Both the position numbers and the translations under genes were made by a program. From Haloarcula japonica DSM 6131 (GTDB lineage: Archaea > Halobacteriota > Halobacteria > Halobacteriales > Haloarculaceae), in assembly GCF_000336635.1 (NCBI RefSeq), contig NZ_AOLY01000009.1:241593-305592 (forward strand): a stretch of 64,000 bases of DNA, written 5' to 3'. Positions 18,270-26,980 of this stretch are shown in pieces; position 1 is the stretch's first letter, and every line of letters begins with the position of its first letter. Below the pieces are notes generated by a model. That model saw nothing but the letters and a program-made list of their open reading frames with translations, was not told where the DNA came from and did not search any database.

Positions 18270-19250
18270 ATGGCCGTTCCCTGCGTTCGTGTTTCCCGCG
18301 AGGTCGGCGAAGAGACGCGCCAGCGCCTCGCCGAGGCAAACCTCGTCGACGACGGCTACGACATCACAGTCGTCGATGGGCAGCTGTACGTCCCCGTCAC
18401 CGACCCCACGGCGGTGCCGTCGGACCTCACCGTTGTGGAGGCCGACCCGCCGGTACGCGAGGGTCAGACGATGCCGGCGGACGCCCTCAACTTCGATCCG
18501 AGTTACGAGCGCATCGGTAACGTCGCGATTGTCGACGAGGACGACGACGAGCGGGCGCGGGCGATTGCCGACGCGATTATGGATTCGGACCTGCCCGTGC
18601 GAGCGGTGTTGAACCGCGCGTCGAAGATTAAGGGAGAGCAGCGGGTCCGAGACTGGGACGTACTCGCTGGTGAAGGGACAGAGGTCACCCACCGGGAGTA
18701 CGGCTGTACGTTCGACCTTGACCTCGCCGAAGTGTACTTCTCGCCGCGGCTGGCGACAGAACGCCATCGCGTCACCGAGCAGGTCAACGAGGGCGAGCAC
18801 GCCTTCGACATGTTCGCCGGCGTCGGTCCGTTCGTGATTCCATTTGCCAAACGCGGGACGACCTGCGTCGGGACCGACATCAACGAGACGGCGATCGAGT
18901 ACCTCCGGACAAACGCACAGCGCAACGGCGTCGCCGACCGTGTGACGGGCATTTGCGGCGATGTTCGCGAGGTCGCCGGCGAGTACGAGGGGTGGGCTGA
19001 TCGCCTCGTGATGAACCTGCCCCACAGCGCCGACGAGTTTCTGGAGACCGCCGTTCGCCTGGCGTCCGATGAATGCGTTCTTCATTACTACGACATTCAG
19101 TACGAGGACGATCTGTTCGGGCCCGGCGAGCGAGCGATCCGGGCGGCCGCGGAGCCGGCCTACGACGTGACAGTCGAAACGCGCCACACCGTTCGATCCT
19201 ATGCCCCGAAGGAACACAACGTCGTTCTCGATGTCCGACTGACGCGCTGA
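18270..19250 (+). CDS. trm5: tRNA (guanine-37 N1)-methyltransferase Trm5
   Basis: This 326-residue class I SAM methyltransferase of the Trm5/Tyw2 family makes m1G37 (or a wyosine step) next to the tRNA anticodon. The N-terminal domain recognises tRNA. The catalytic half has FSPRLATERHRV, the SAM loop DMFAGVGPFVIPFAK, the acidic GTDINETAIEYL and NLPHSADEFL in place of the NPPY motif. The ATG at 18270 follows a purine-rich GGGGAGGAAACGT stretch. It is divergent from dph5. Tyw2/Taw2 activity cannot be excluded from sequence alone. Confidence 0.9.
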   Translation: MAVPCVRVSREVGEETRQRLAEANLVDDGYDITVVDGQLYVPVTDPTAVPSDLTVVEADPPVREGQTMPADALNFDPSYERIGNVAIVDEDDDERARAIADAIMDSDLPVRAVLNRASKIKGEQRVRDWDVLAGEGTEVTHREYGCTFDLDLAEVYFSPRLATERHRVTEQVNEGEHAFDMFAGVGPFVIPFAKRGTTCVGTDINETAIEYLRTNAQRNGVADRVTGICGDVREVAGEYEGWADRLVMNLPHSADEFLETAVRLASDECVLHYYDIQYEDDLFGPGERAIRAAAEPAYDVTVETRHTVRSYAPKEHNVVLDVRLTR

Positions 19251-19334
19251 GCGAACAATTATTGTCACCACCGGCACGGGGACCGAACTGCTTAACGACG
19301 AGGAAGTCGGACGCTTGTATCTAGGAGGTAAAAC

Positions 19335-19748
19335 ATGTACACGATACTTGTCCCCGTCGACGCCGACGAAGACCGCGCCCGCGGCCAGGCCGCCTTCGTC
19401 GCGGAGCTACCGTCTGCTGAGACCGAGATCGAGGCCGTAATCACACACGCACTGACCAAGGAAGAGGCGGAAGCACCCGAGGAGATACGCAACGTCGAGC
19501 GGATCTCGACAGTCAGGCTCGTGCGTGACTACCTCGAAGACCACGACGTCGATGTCCAATTAGCCGAGGGCCAGCAGCCGCCGGCCGACGGTATCATCGA
19601 ACTGGCCGATGAGTTCGATGTCGACCAGATTGTCATGGGGTCACGAAAGCGGTCGCCGACCGGCAAGGCCGTGTTCGGGAGCGTCTCCCAGCAGGTCCTG
19701 CTTGAGGCGGACGACCCGGTCACTGTCGTCGGGTCCCGAGCGGAGTGA
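19335..19748 (+). CDS. Universal stress protein (UspA family)
   Basis: This 137-residue protein has the Usp alpha/beta Rossmann-like fold. It starts MYTILVPVDADEDRA and ends with the nucleotide-site region DQIVMGSRKRSPTGKAVFGS, then QQVLLEADDPVTVV. These proteins usually dimerise and some bind ATP. The start is fixed by a perfect Shine-Dalgarno AGGAGGT 6 nt upstream, which is uncommon here because most neighbours look leaderless. Confidence 0.92.
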   Translation: MYTILVPVDADEDRARGQAAFVAELPSAETEIEAVITHALTKEEAEAPEEIRNVERISTVRLVRDYLEDHDVDVQLAEGQQPPADGIIELADEFDVDQIVMGSRKRSPTGKAVFGSVSQQVLLEADDPVTVVGSRAE

Positions 19749-19826
19749 GAACGTCCCTCTCGGTGGCCCCGATTCGCAATCCTTATTGCGGTTATGCGTC
19801 CATTAACTGATGTACACGAGCGACGC

Positions 19827-19900
19827 GCCGGTGTAGCTCAGACTGGCAGAGCGAATCCTTCGTAAGGATTAGGCCGAGGGTTCAAATCCCTCCACCGGCT
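19827..19900 (+). tRNA. tRNA-Thr (anticodon CGT)
   Basis: A complete cloverleaf: acceptor GCCGGTG/CACCGGC, D arm GCTC...GAGC, anticodon stem AATCC/GGATT with loop TTCGTAA (CGT), T arm GAGGG/CCCTC with TTCAAAT, and discriminator T. No intron, and CCA is not encoded. Confidence 0.95.
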
Positions 19901-19910
19901 TCTTCTTTCT
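19901..19910 (+). terminator. T-rich terminator after tRNA-Thr
   Basis: TCTTCTTTCT directly follows the discriminator base, a typical archaeal oligo-T terminator. Confidence 0.55.
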
Positions 19911-20170
19911 AGGATCGTTCCGACACGTCTTTCTCATACTGAGATTAGTCTACCAGCGGCCGTCGGTCCGGCGTCGCTGGCATAGCGGTCACTCACAAGC
20001 CGTGTAAAAACGACCCTCGCCAGTGAGGCGATACGGCAACGGGCTTCTGGATAGAATTTCCGTCTGTAAACGATGATCACACAGTACAGATCGCCGGCGC
20101 GTACTGCTGTGTGCCCGGGAGAGTGGTTCGACGGTCACACGTGTGGGCAGTCAGACGGAGTGTGGTTCTG

Positions 20171-20476
20171 ATGGATTTCAGAAACGCCTGGCACCGCGAC
20201 GCCGACGAAGAGGTCTGTTGCATCGCCTGCGGTGAAACGGTCGCTCGGTCGGATGCCCGGGAATACGACAAGTACGGCAACCGCTGGAACCGTGACGACA
20301 AGTCCTTCGAGTATCTGTGCAAGCCCTGCTATCGGGAGTACTGCCACTTCGACCGGGGCGGGCTGGAAGACCGACTCGAAGCGGCCGGCGCTGGGACCGT
20401 GAGCCAGGGCGTGTTTCTCAGACGCTATCGCGATCTAGCTGACGAAGCGGAACAGACCCGCACCAACGGGCGGTGA
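20171..20476 (+). CDS. Small zinc-ribbon protein of unknown function
   Basis: This 101-residue soluble protein has two CxxC knuckles (CIAC at about residues 17-20, CKPC near 50) that should bind one zinc ion. The rest is charged, with many Asp/Glu/Arg and a helical C-terminal third. Similar zinc proteins are widespread in haloarchaea (DUF7562-like). ATG 20171 is preferred to an in-frame ATG at 20111 because the extension has no conserved look. It is convergent with adh. Confidence 0.75.
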   Translation: MDFRNAWHRDADEEVCCIACGETVARSDAREYDKYGNRWNRDDKSFEYLCKPCYREYCHFDRGGLEDRLEAAGAGTVSQGVFLRRYRDLADEAEQTRTNGR

Positions 20477-20520
20477 GCCGCAAGCGAGTGCCCTGTCGAC
20501 GACACCGCAACCCAGGCGGT

Positions 20521-21561
20521 TCAGGGTGTGATAACCGCGCGCCCGTCTATCTCCCGGTCTTCGAGTTTCTGTGCGACGGTGTTCACCTCGTCGAGGCCGT
20601 ACTGGGTCGTGTGCAGGTCGACCGCGCCGCGGTCGACGAGCGCGACCAGTTCCTGGAGTTCGGTGTACTGACCGACGATGTTGCCCTGATAGGCGAACTC
20701 GCCGTTGACGAGCGCTTGGGCGGGTTCGTGGATGTGGCCGCCGTAGCCGATGATGTGGTGGTCGCCGCCCGCAGCACAGATGTCGGGCGCGAGCGCCGTC
20801 GTCTCGTCGGCCCCGACGAAATCGAGCACCTGCGCGGCCCCGACGCCGTCGCTGATGGCTTCGACCTCGCTGGCGACGTCCTCGCTTTCGGGGTCGATGG
20901 TGTGGTGTGCGCCGAGATCGTCGGCGAGATCGCGGGCGGACTGCTTGATGTCGACAGCGACGAGGTCGGCGGCACACATGGCGTCGAGGCACTGGAGGCC
21001 GATGTGGCCGAGCCCGCCGATACCGATAACGACCGCAGTGTCGCCCGGATTGAGCCCGTCGACGGCCTTCTTCGCTGCGTGGTAGGCCGTGATACCAGCG
21101 TCGGCGTGCGGGGCGATGTCGGCAGGGTCGACGCCCTCGGGCAGCGGGATGACCGACCGGTCGCTGGTCAGTAGCTGGTCGGCGAAGCCGCCGTCCGTCG
21201 TCAGGCCGTTGAACGCGTCGTTCTCGCAGTACATCGTCTCTCCTTGCCGGCACGGTCGGCAGGTGCCACAGGTCTGGACTGGATGACAGATAACCTGGTC
21301 GCCTTCCGAGACGATGTCGACATCATCGCCTGTCTCGACGACTGTGCCGGCGTTCTCGTGCCCCAGCGTCATCGGGAGGTCTTGTTGGACGTATTGCTCC
21401 CACATTCCCTCGATGATGTGATTGTCAGTCTGGCACCAGCCTGCCCCTTCGACGTCAACGATGACATCGTCCCCGGACGCGACCTGTGGCGCATTTACTT
21501 CATCTATTGAGAGCCCGTTCGACATATCGTGCGTGTATTCATGGAGTCTAGCTGCGCGCAT
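20521..21561 (-). CDS. Zinc-dependent alcohol dehydrogenase (MDR family)
   Basis: This 346-residue medium-chain dehydrogenase oxidises an alcohol with NAD(P). The catalytic-zinc ligands are Cys in GWCQTD, GHENAG and the downstream catalytic-domain positions. The structural zinc lobe has four cysteines, CGTCRPCRQGETMYC. The Rossmann loop is VIGIGGLGHIGLQ, and an acidic residue at the end of the second strand (AVDIK) favours NAD. Start at 21561 (MRAARLHEYT), or one codon earlier since ATG ATG is tandem. A TTTATT/TTTATA region 20-40 nt upstream is the promoter. The substrate is unknown. Confidence 0.92.
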   Translation of the reverse strand: MRAARLHEYTHDMSNGLSIDEVNAPQVASGDDVIVDVEGAGWCQTDNHIIEGMWEQYVQQDLPMTLGHENAGTVVETGDDVDIVSEGDQVICHPVQTCGTCRPCRQGETMYCENDAFNGLTTDGGFADQLLTSDRSVIPLPEGVDPADIAPHADAGITAYHAAKKAVDGLNPGDTAVVIGIGGLGHIGLQCLDAMCAADLVAVDIKQSARDLADDLGAHHTIDPESEDVASEVEAISDGVGAAQVLDFVGADETTALAPDICAAGGDHHIIGYGGHIHEPAQALVNGEFAYQGNIVGQYTELQELVALVDRGAVDLHTTQYGLDEVNTVAQKLEDREIDGRAVITP

Positions 21562-21807
21562 CATCCTGTGTCCGGACGAAACAGCAATAAACACACATTA
21601 TAAAGTATCGTATATATTGGCGGAATCGCGCGTTCTACTGTCTGAGGAGAGTATCAGCCACCTGGCCAGAGACTGTAGACTCCGATCCGGGAGCAAGGAA
21701 CAGTGCATGTGATGACGCCTCAGCTACACATACTACCGGCTGTAATCTCGTGGAGAATATTGCTACCCCGAGGTAGTGAGTATCTTCAGGAGTTACAGCC
21801 GACAGTA

Positions 21808-22443
21808 TCAGTCCCGGTTGGCCAGCAGTGCGGCCCCGAGCAGCGCCACGACTGCGACGGGAATCCCCATTCCGGGACCGAAGGCTGACGACGGTGCAGG
21901 GCTGGTCGCGCGGATCGGTTCGTCGACTGGTTCGTCAGCTTCGTACTCCCAGACAGCAGTTTCGTTCTGAACGATATCAGCGTTCGAAGACGAGACGTCG
22001 GCGGGCATCGTCAGCTGGTACTCGACTGCGACGCCATCGCCGAAGGCCACGTCGGTATCCTCGTTCGCAGTGACGAACGTCCGGTCTTCGTACGTGACGT
22101 TGCCCCCGCTGGCGTTGACCGACACGTCGCTTTCCGGGCCAGGGTTCCAGTCCGTGAACGTCATCGAGAGCGTGACGTTCTCACCCTCCAGCTCTTGCTC
22201 GTACGTGTGGTTCGCCATCCGACTGGTGTTCACGTCGGCAAGTAGATACCCCTCGACCGAATCATAGCCTTCCTGCTGGGCCTGGCTCTGGAGGCCGTCG
22301 TACACCGACGGGGACATTTCGAGAGTCAGGTCGTACTCCGAAACTGTGCCGTCGGCGGCCACTGTTGAGTCAACCGTCGCCGTCACACAGCCGGAGAGGA
22401 CGACGAGGGCAGCGAGACCGAGCGCAGGGACAATCCGATTCAT
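21808..22443 (-). CDS. Surface lipoprotein with lipobox and C-terminal GPG-type tail
   Basis: This 211-residue secreted protein has the signal peptide MNRIVPALGLAALVVLSGC, a lipobox that would lipidate Cys19. A beta-rich, Asn-glycosylation-site-rich ectodomain is followed by a C-terminal FGPGMGIPVAVVALLGAALLANR segment that looks like an archaeosortase (PGF-CTERM-like) tail or a plain transmembrane anchor. Two possible membrane attachments in one protein is unusual. The ectodomain opening TATVDSTVAADGTVSEY resembles families in which lipoproteins sense or bind envelope components. The function is unknown. Confidence 0.75.
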   Translation of the reverse strand: MNRIVPALGLAALVVLSGCVTATVDSTVAADGTVSEYDLTLEMSPSVYDGLQSQAQQEGYDSVEGYLLADVNTSRMANHTYEQELEGENVTLSMTFTDWNPGPESDVSVNASGGNVTYEDRTFVTANEDTDVAFGDGVAVEYQLTMPADVSSSNADIVQNETAVWEYEADEPVDEPIRATSPAPSSAFGPGMGIPVAVVALLGAALLANRD

Positions 22444-22497
22444 ACCTCACCGAATCGGGTCAGGTGGAATAAGCCTTGTTACCGGGGCCGAGACGGC

Positions 22498-22740
22498 TCA
22501 ATGTGTCAGGACCAGTAGCTGGTCGTCAGTCCGAACCAGGCAGAAGGGCGACCCGGGGTCTCCGAAAGTGTTCGTCCGCTTTTCGCTTATAAAGAGCGTC
22601 TCGAACTCGTTGCCACAGGCCGGACAGGCGAATCCCTGCCGGTTCGACAGCGTCATCGTCCCGCGGTCGTCTTTCAGCAGCTTGAGCCCGTGTCGGTACT
22701 CGTGTACGTCGAAGCTCTCGCTGACGTCTAGCTGGTCCAT
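22498..22740 (-). CDS. Small CxxC protein, unknown function
   Basis: This 80-residue protein has one zinc knuckle, FACPACGNEFETLF, in the middle. The start is a short acidic helix (MDQLDVSESFDVHEYRHG) and the end is the beta segment FCLVRTDDQLLVLTH. Relatives are annotated in haloarchaea as DUF7385 or 'flagella cluster' proteins, but no motility gene is near here. It is the last gene before coxC on the same strand, 42 nt apart. Half a ribbon suggests dimerisation around zinc. Confidence 0.75.
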   Translation of the reverse strand: MDQLDVSESFDVHEYRHGLKLLKDDRGTMTLSNRQGFACPACGNEFETLFISEKRTNTFGDPGSPFCLVRTDDQLLVLTH

Positions 22741-22782
22741 GCGTGTGAAACGAGCGGCGGCTGTCTAAAACTCGTCGGCGAC

Positions 22783-23646
22783 CTACACCAGATTCGCGCC
22801 CATGTAGAGCACGACAACGAGGAAGATCCAGACGATGTCGACGAAGTGCCAGTACATCGACGCCGTCGAGACGGAGGTGTGCCGTTCAGCCGAGTACTGA
22901 CCGTAGTACGAGCGGACGAAAACGATACCGAGAAGCACGGCCCCCATTGTAACGTGGAGCCCGTGGAGTCCCGTCAGCCCGTAGAACGCGGAGCCGTAGA
23001 TGCCGCCACCGACTGTGAAGCCCTCGTGGACGATGAACTCGTAGTACTCGTACACCTGCCCGCCGATGAAGACGATGCCGAGCAGCAGCGTCACGCCCAG
23101 CAACTGCATGAACCGGCTCCGGTTCCCGTTACGGAGTGCGATGTGACTGTAGTGCAGCGTCACCGAACTGGCGACCAGAATCAGCGTGTTGATTATCACC
23201 AGCGAGCCGAACACCTCGGGCACTGCCGCCTGTGTCCAGACCTCGCCGCCACGCACGATGAAGTAGTAGACGAAGCCAGCGCCGAAGGTTGCGACTTCGG
23301 TCCCCAGAAACAGCAGCATCGCGAACTTCAGCGTCTTATCGGAGTGGTAGTCCGTACCGCGGTCCCAGAAGTCCGAGACGAAGGCGTGGTACAGCCAGCC
23401 GTAGATGCCGACGAGGAAGAGGCCGACGCTCCCGGCCATTGCTCCCGCCCCGACCGTCTGGCTGACAAGTGCGTTTTCACCCATCGAGAGCACGAGCAGA
23501 GCCGCGCTGACGTAGATGCCCGAACCACCGATCGCCGTCACAAAGGGCCACCAGCTGGCCTCGCCGAATCCGTGGGGCCAGTCCTCCGTCGCCGGGAGGT
23601 GGTGTTCCCCGTGCCCGTCGTCCGCGTGTTCATCGGAGACACTCAT
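22783..23646 (-). CDS. coxC: Cytochrome c oxidase subunit III
   Basis: The 287-residue, seven-helix subunit III of a haem-copper terminal oxidase stabilises the catalytic subunit. Family signatures are WPFVTAIGGSGIYVS, FLGTEVATFGAGFVYYF, FYGLTGLHGLHVTMGAVLL and WHFVDIVWIFLVVVLY with the conserved His and Glu residues. An acidic His-rich cytoplasmic N-terminus precedes helix 1. No other oxidase subunit lies nearby, so the gene is detached from coxA/B. It is divergent from the polytopic protein at 23780. Confidence 0.96.
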   Translation of the reverse strand: MSVSDEHADDGHGEHHLPATEDWPHGFGEASWWPFVTAIGGSGIYVSAALLVLSMGENALVSQTVGAGAMAGSVGLFLVGIYGWLYHAFVSDFWDRGTDYHSDKTLKFAMLLFLGTEVATFGAGFVYYFIVRGGEVWTQAAVPEVFGSLVIINTLILVASSVTLHYSHIALRNGNRSRFMQLLGVTLLLGIVFIGGQVYEYYEFIVHEGFTVGGGIYGSAFYGLTGLHGLHVTMGAVLLGIVFVRSYYGQYSAERHTSVSTASMYWHFVDIVWIFLVVVLYMGANLV

Positions 23647-23779
23647 ACTAGGGCCCTTGCGAACGGAATACTAAAAGCCCATCCAATTCCCTGCGGACTG
23701 TGCCGCCGCCAGCCCGGTCCGACGGGTGACTCGCCGACATCCCGGAAGCTACACGGGGGCGAAGACCCAACTGCCGACG

Positions 23780-25159
23780 ATGACATCTGGGAGGCGTCGT
23801 ACGGTCGCGCTGGTGGTGTGTGGGCTGGGCTGGCTGGCCGCGACGGGGACGGCGAGCGCACACGGCGGCAGTCTCGCCGGCGGCGGGCGAGAGTCGCTAA
23901 CGATACCGACGTGGCTCTTCCTGAGTACTGGTGGTGCGGCCGTCGGCGCGTCGTTCCTGCTGGCCTCGTTCGTCACCGACCGGGCGTTTGTCGAGCGTAT
24001 CCACGACTGGGGGCGGCCGCTATCAGGCGATTACGAGCACGTTCTGGAGTACGCCGGGCAACTCATCGGGCTCGCCGGACTCGCCGCGGTGTTCGTCGTC
24101 GGCTTCCTCGGACCGACGAACGCCCGAACGAACCTCGCGATACTACTCGTCTGGGTCGGCTGGTGGGCCGGGCTGGCGATGACGACGTACCTCGTGGGAA
24201 ACAGTTGGGCGACGCTCAATCCGTTCAAGACCCTCGCTCGACTCCTCCCGACGCTCGACCGCAGCTACCCGACCCGCGTCGGATCGTGGCCCGCTGTCGG
24301 CGGCCTGCTCGTGCTGGTGTGGCTGGAAGTCGTCAGCCCGCTCGCCGACCAGCCGCGGCTGCTTGCGTCGGTCGTCGCCGGATACACCGTGCTGACACTC
24401 GCGGGCGCGCTCGTGTTCGGACCCGACGACTGGTTCGGCTACGCCGACCCGGTCGAGCGGGTGTTCGGCTACTACGGTCGCTTTGCGCCTATCGGCCGCG
24501 ACGAGGACGGACTCCGACTCCGGCTCCCCGGCATGGACCTCTCAACGCCGCGGCTGGTCGACGGACCTGACGAGGTGGCGTTCGTGGTCGCACTGCTGTG
24601 GGTCACGACCTACGACGGGCTGGTCACGACGCCGGCCTGGCGCGACCTGACGACGCCAATCGTCGCGGCCGGCGTCCCGCCGCATCTCCTGTATCCGGTC
24701 GCGCTCGCCGTCGGTTTCGCCGGCTTCCTCGGCGTGTATCGACTCGCGGTCCGGCTCTCCCGTGATATGTCGGAGACGTATCTGACCCCGGCGGTTCTCG
24801 CACAGCGGTTCGCACCGCCGCTCGTCGCCATCGCCGTCGGCTATCATTTCGCACACTACCTCGGGTACTTCCTCGTGCTCGCGCCCTCGCTGGCCGTCGC
24901 ACTCTCGTCGCCGTTTGCGGACCCGGCAGTAGTGCCGACCGTCGACCTGCCGGCGTGGTTCGGCGCGGTCGCGCTCGCATCGGTCATCGTCGGCCATCTG
25001 GTCGCCATCTGGGTGGCCCACGCCGCCGCGTACGATCTGTTTCCCGCGCGGCTGCAGGCGATTCGGTCGCAGTACCCCTTCATCGCGGTCATGGTGTTCT
25101 ACACGATGACGAGCCTCTGGGTCGTCTCACAGCCGGAGGTGGCACTCCCACATCTATGA
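23780..25159 (+). CDS. Large polytopic membrane protein, haloarchaeal
   Basis: This 459-residue protein has a likely signal or first helix (VALVVCGLGWLAATGTASAHGG) and about 11 more hydrophobic helices. Conserved-looking features are a post-signal HGG, GxNSWATLNPFKT, and HFAHYLGYF in a late helix, whose histidines could bind haem or metal. It is divergent from coxC and overlaps the downstream small zinc-finger membrane gene by ATGA. A role linked to terminal oxidase assembly is plausible only from position. I do not recognise the family with certainty. Confidence 0.75.
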   Translation: MTSGRRRTVALVVCGLGWLAATGTASAHGGSLAGGGRESLTIPTWLFLSTGGAAVGASFLLASFVTDRAFVERIHDWGRPLSGDYEHVLEYAGQLIGLAGLAAVFVVGFLGPTNARTNLAILLVWVGWWAGLAMTTYLVGNSWATLNPFKTLARLLPTLDRSYPTRVGSWPAVGGLLVLVWLEVVSPLADQPRLLASVVAGYTVLTLAGALVFGPDDWFGYADPVERVFGYYGRFAPIGRDEDGLRLRLPGMDLSTPRLVDGPDEVAFVVALLWVTTYDGLVTTPAWRDLTTPIVAAGVPPHLLYPVALAVGFAGFLGVYRLAVRLSRDMSETYLTPAVLAQRFAPPLVAIAVGYHFAHYLGYFLVLAPSLAVALSSPFADPAVVPTVDLPAWFGAVALASVIVGHLVAIWVAHAAAYDLFPARLQAIRSQYPFIAVMVFYTMTSLWVVSQPEVALPHL

Positions 25160-25467
25160 CTGACACAGCAACCCAGCCAGTGGCCGATACGGCAGCGACA
25201 GGTACTGACGACGACGCAGCCTACGATGTCCCGGCCGACGCCACGGCCTACACCTGCTCGTACTGCGGCCGGCCGTTCGCCCGCGAGTCTTGGCTCGCGC
25301 TCCACCGCGGCCTGGCCCACCCCAACGAACTCGACGACGAGGAGGTCGATGCCTTCCGGGCAGCCCACGACGAGGAGGAGGAGTCGCTTTCGACGTTCCG
25401 ACTCCAGGCACTGGGCGCGCTCGTCCTCATCTACTTTGGCTTCCTGATGGTGTACGCGCTGGTGTAG
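25156..25467 (+). CDS. C2H2-type zinc-finger single-pass membrane protein
   Basis: This 103-residue protein has an acidic N-terminal third, then YTCSYCGRPFARESWLALHRG with C-x2-C-x12-H-x4-H spacing, an acidic linker, and one C-terminal helix FRLQALGALVLIYFGFLMVYALV. It matches a haloarchaeal DUF7410-type arrangement. ATG overlaps the stop of the upstream gene (ATGA), so the two are translationally coupled and may act together. Membrane tethering of a zinc finger suggests protein binding rather than DNA regulation. Confidence 0.8.
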   Translation: MTDTATQPVADTAATGTDDDAAYDVPADATAYTCSYCGRPFARESWLALHRGLAHPNELDDEEVDAFRAAHDEEEESLSTFRLQALGALVLIYFGFLMVYALV

Positions 25468-25546
25468 CACACGGGTTTCACGGCCTCACCGACACAGCGG
25501 ACGGGAAGCGAAGCGTTGATGGGTCGCAGGTGACCAAACTGTGGGT

Positions 25547-25831
25547 ATGGACCTTCGCGTTATCGACAAATCCGACACGGAACTCTCTATCGAAATCGCC
25601 GGTGAGGACCACACGTTCATGAACGTCATCAAGGGGGCGCTGCTGGAGACAGAGGGCGTCACGGCGGCGACCTACGACGTGAACCCGGAGCAGTCCGGTG
25701 GCCAGACGGACCCGGTACTGACCATCAAAACCGCGGAGGGCGTCGACGCGCTCGAAGCCCTCGAAGACGGGACTGACGCCGTCATCGAGAAGGCGGACAA
25801 CTTCACTGACGCGTTCGAAGCCGCCGCGTAA
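25547..25831 (+). CDS. rpoL: DNA-directed RNA polymerase subunit L
   Basis: The 94-residue Rpb11-like subunit pairs with RpoD in the polymerase assembly platform. Family features are [20 protein letters not shown] and NVIKGALL, plus a helical C-terminus. The ATG at 25547 (MDLRVI) is preferred to an upstream GTG at 25541. The length equals that of other archaeal RpoL. It is convergent with the zinc-ribbon membrane protein two bases further on. Confidence 0.95.
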   Translation: MDLRVIDKSDTELSIEIAGEDHTFMNVIKGALLETEGVTAATYDVNPEQSGGQTDPVLTIKTAEGVDALEALEDGTDAVIEKADNFTDAFEAAA

Positions 25832-25833
25832 TT

Positions 25834-26682
25834 CTAGCAGAGTACGTACGTGACGAACACGCGTTCGTCCGGACCGACGTGGATATCGAGGCCGATCAGT
25901 CCGGCATCCGACGTCTGAATCCTGTTGCCCCGCTCGAGGTAGCTGTCGACAAGCGCGGTTGCCAGCGCCGTCTCGTTCTGGAACTGGGCGAGTGACTGCG
26001 GCGTCCGGTCGTAGGCCACCTCGTAGCTGACCACGACTGGGCGGTCACAGGGGAGATCAAATCGGGACACCCCCTCTCGCGTGGGCCGCTCCGCGTTGTC
26101 GTATCGCACATCGACGCGGCCCTTATTGTAGTAGGCCGCGGCGTCGTCTATGGTCGCGTTTCGTGAGACCGTTCCACCGCCGACGCCCGACCGCCGGACA
26201 TTGTACACGTCGACGTAGGTGTCCTCGACCTCGGCGAGCGAGAGCGAGTTGACGGTGTCGCCGCTCCCGGCAGGGGACGCAATCGACGGTGGGCCGGTGG
26301 GGGTTTCGGCAGCAAAGCCCGGCAGCGTGATACCGCCCACAGCAGCGAGCACGATGAGGCCGAGCAGCAGTGCCACGGCGGCGTAGCCGAGTACGTACTT
26401 CGTCTCGAGTACGTCCAGCCACCCGGTCTGTATCTCATCGAGCGGATCGTCCTCCGGCGGCCCCGTCCGCCGCTCGAAGTTACTCCCCCCACAGCGTTTG
26501 CACGGCGGGGAGTTCTTCTGGTGCTGGCGACCGCAGTCCAGACAGACCCATCTGGGCCCGCCCTCGACGACCTCCTCGTTGACCTGCGTCACGGCCTCCT
26601 CGAAGGAGCCGTGCCCGCAGTTGTCACACGGCGGGTCGTTCTCTTCGTGGGGTTTGCCACACCATTCACACCGCCATTTCAT
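25834..26682 (-). CDS. Zinc-ribbon membrane protein with CAP-like extracellular domain
   Basis: This 282-residue protein has two CxxC-x(n)-CxxC zinc ribbons at the N-terminus (residues 5-21 and 45-65), then a transmembrane helix at about 103-125 (YAAVALLLGLIVLAAVGGI). The extracellular part from about 150 on starts LAEVEDTYVDVYNVRRSG and ends GLIGLDIHVGPDERVFVTYVLC, like the first helix and last strand of CAP/SCP domains; that assignment is inference. The start at 26682 (MKWRCEWCGK) places the ribbon at the N-terminus, and the longer frame is not conserved-looking. Cys at the extreme C-terminus is typical of CAP. Confidence 0.7.
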   Translation of the reverse strand: MKWRCEWCGKPHEENDPPCDNCGHGSFEEAVTQVNEEVVEGGPRWVCLDCGRQHQKNSPPCKRCGGSNFERRTGPPEDDPLDEIQTGWLDVLETKYVLGYAAVALLLGLIVLAAVGGITLPGFAAETPTGPPSIASPAGSGDTVNSLSLAEVEDTYVDVYNVRRSGVGGGTVSRNATIDDAAAYYNKGRVDVRYDNAERPTREGVSRFDLPCDRPVVVSYEVAYDRTPQSLAQFQNETALATALVDSYLERGNRIQTSDAGLIGLDIHVGPDERVFVTYVLC

Positions 26683-26980
26683 TGTTGATGCTCCGTGTTG
26701 GGCGGATAAAACCTGCCCGATGCCGGGCCACAGTGCTGCGGTTCTCCGGCGGTGTTCCTCCACGGTCGCTCGGTCATAAGCTGACTCATCGGAACCGTTC
26801 GACTCCGTTGACACCTGCTGCCAGGGGCCGGGATGGGTGTGACTGCTCACAGCGGGAACCGATATCGAACGCCGAGACGCGGGGAAAACCGAGGCATCCG
26901 AGGCGACAGAAGAACTGCGTCATACAAATATAATGACAGGTGCGGGTATTTAATATTGCTACCCTAAGTCGGAGATGGCG

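Noticed and set aside
18195..19277. Minus-strand extension of the dph5 frame
   Set aside because: It is antisense to trm5; the family start MLTFVGLGLYDE and a TATA element fix the start at 18194.
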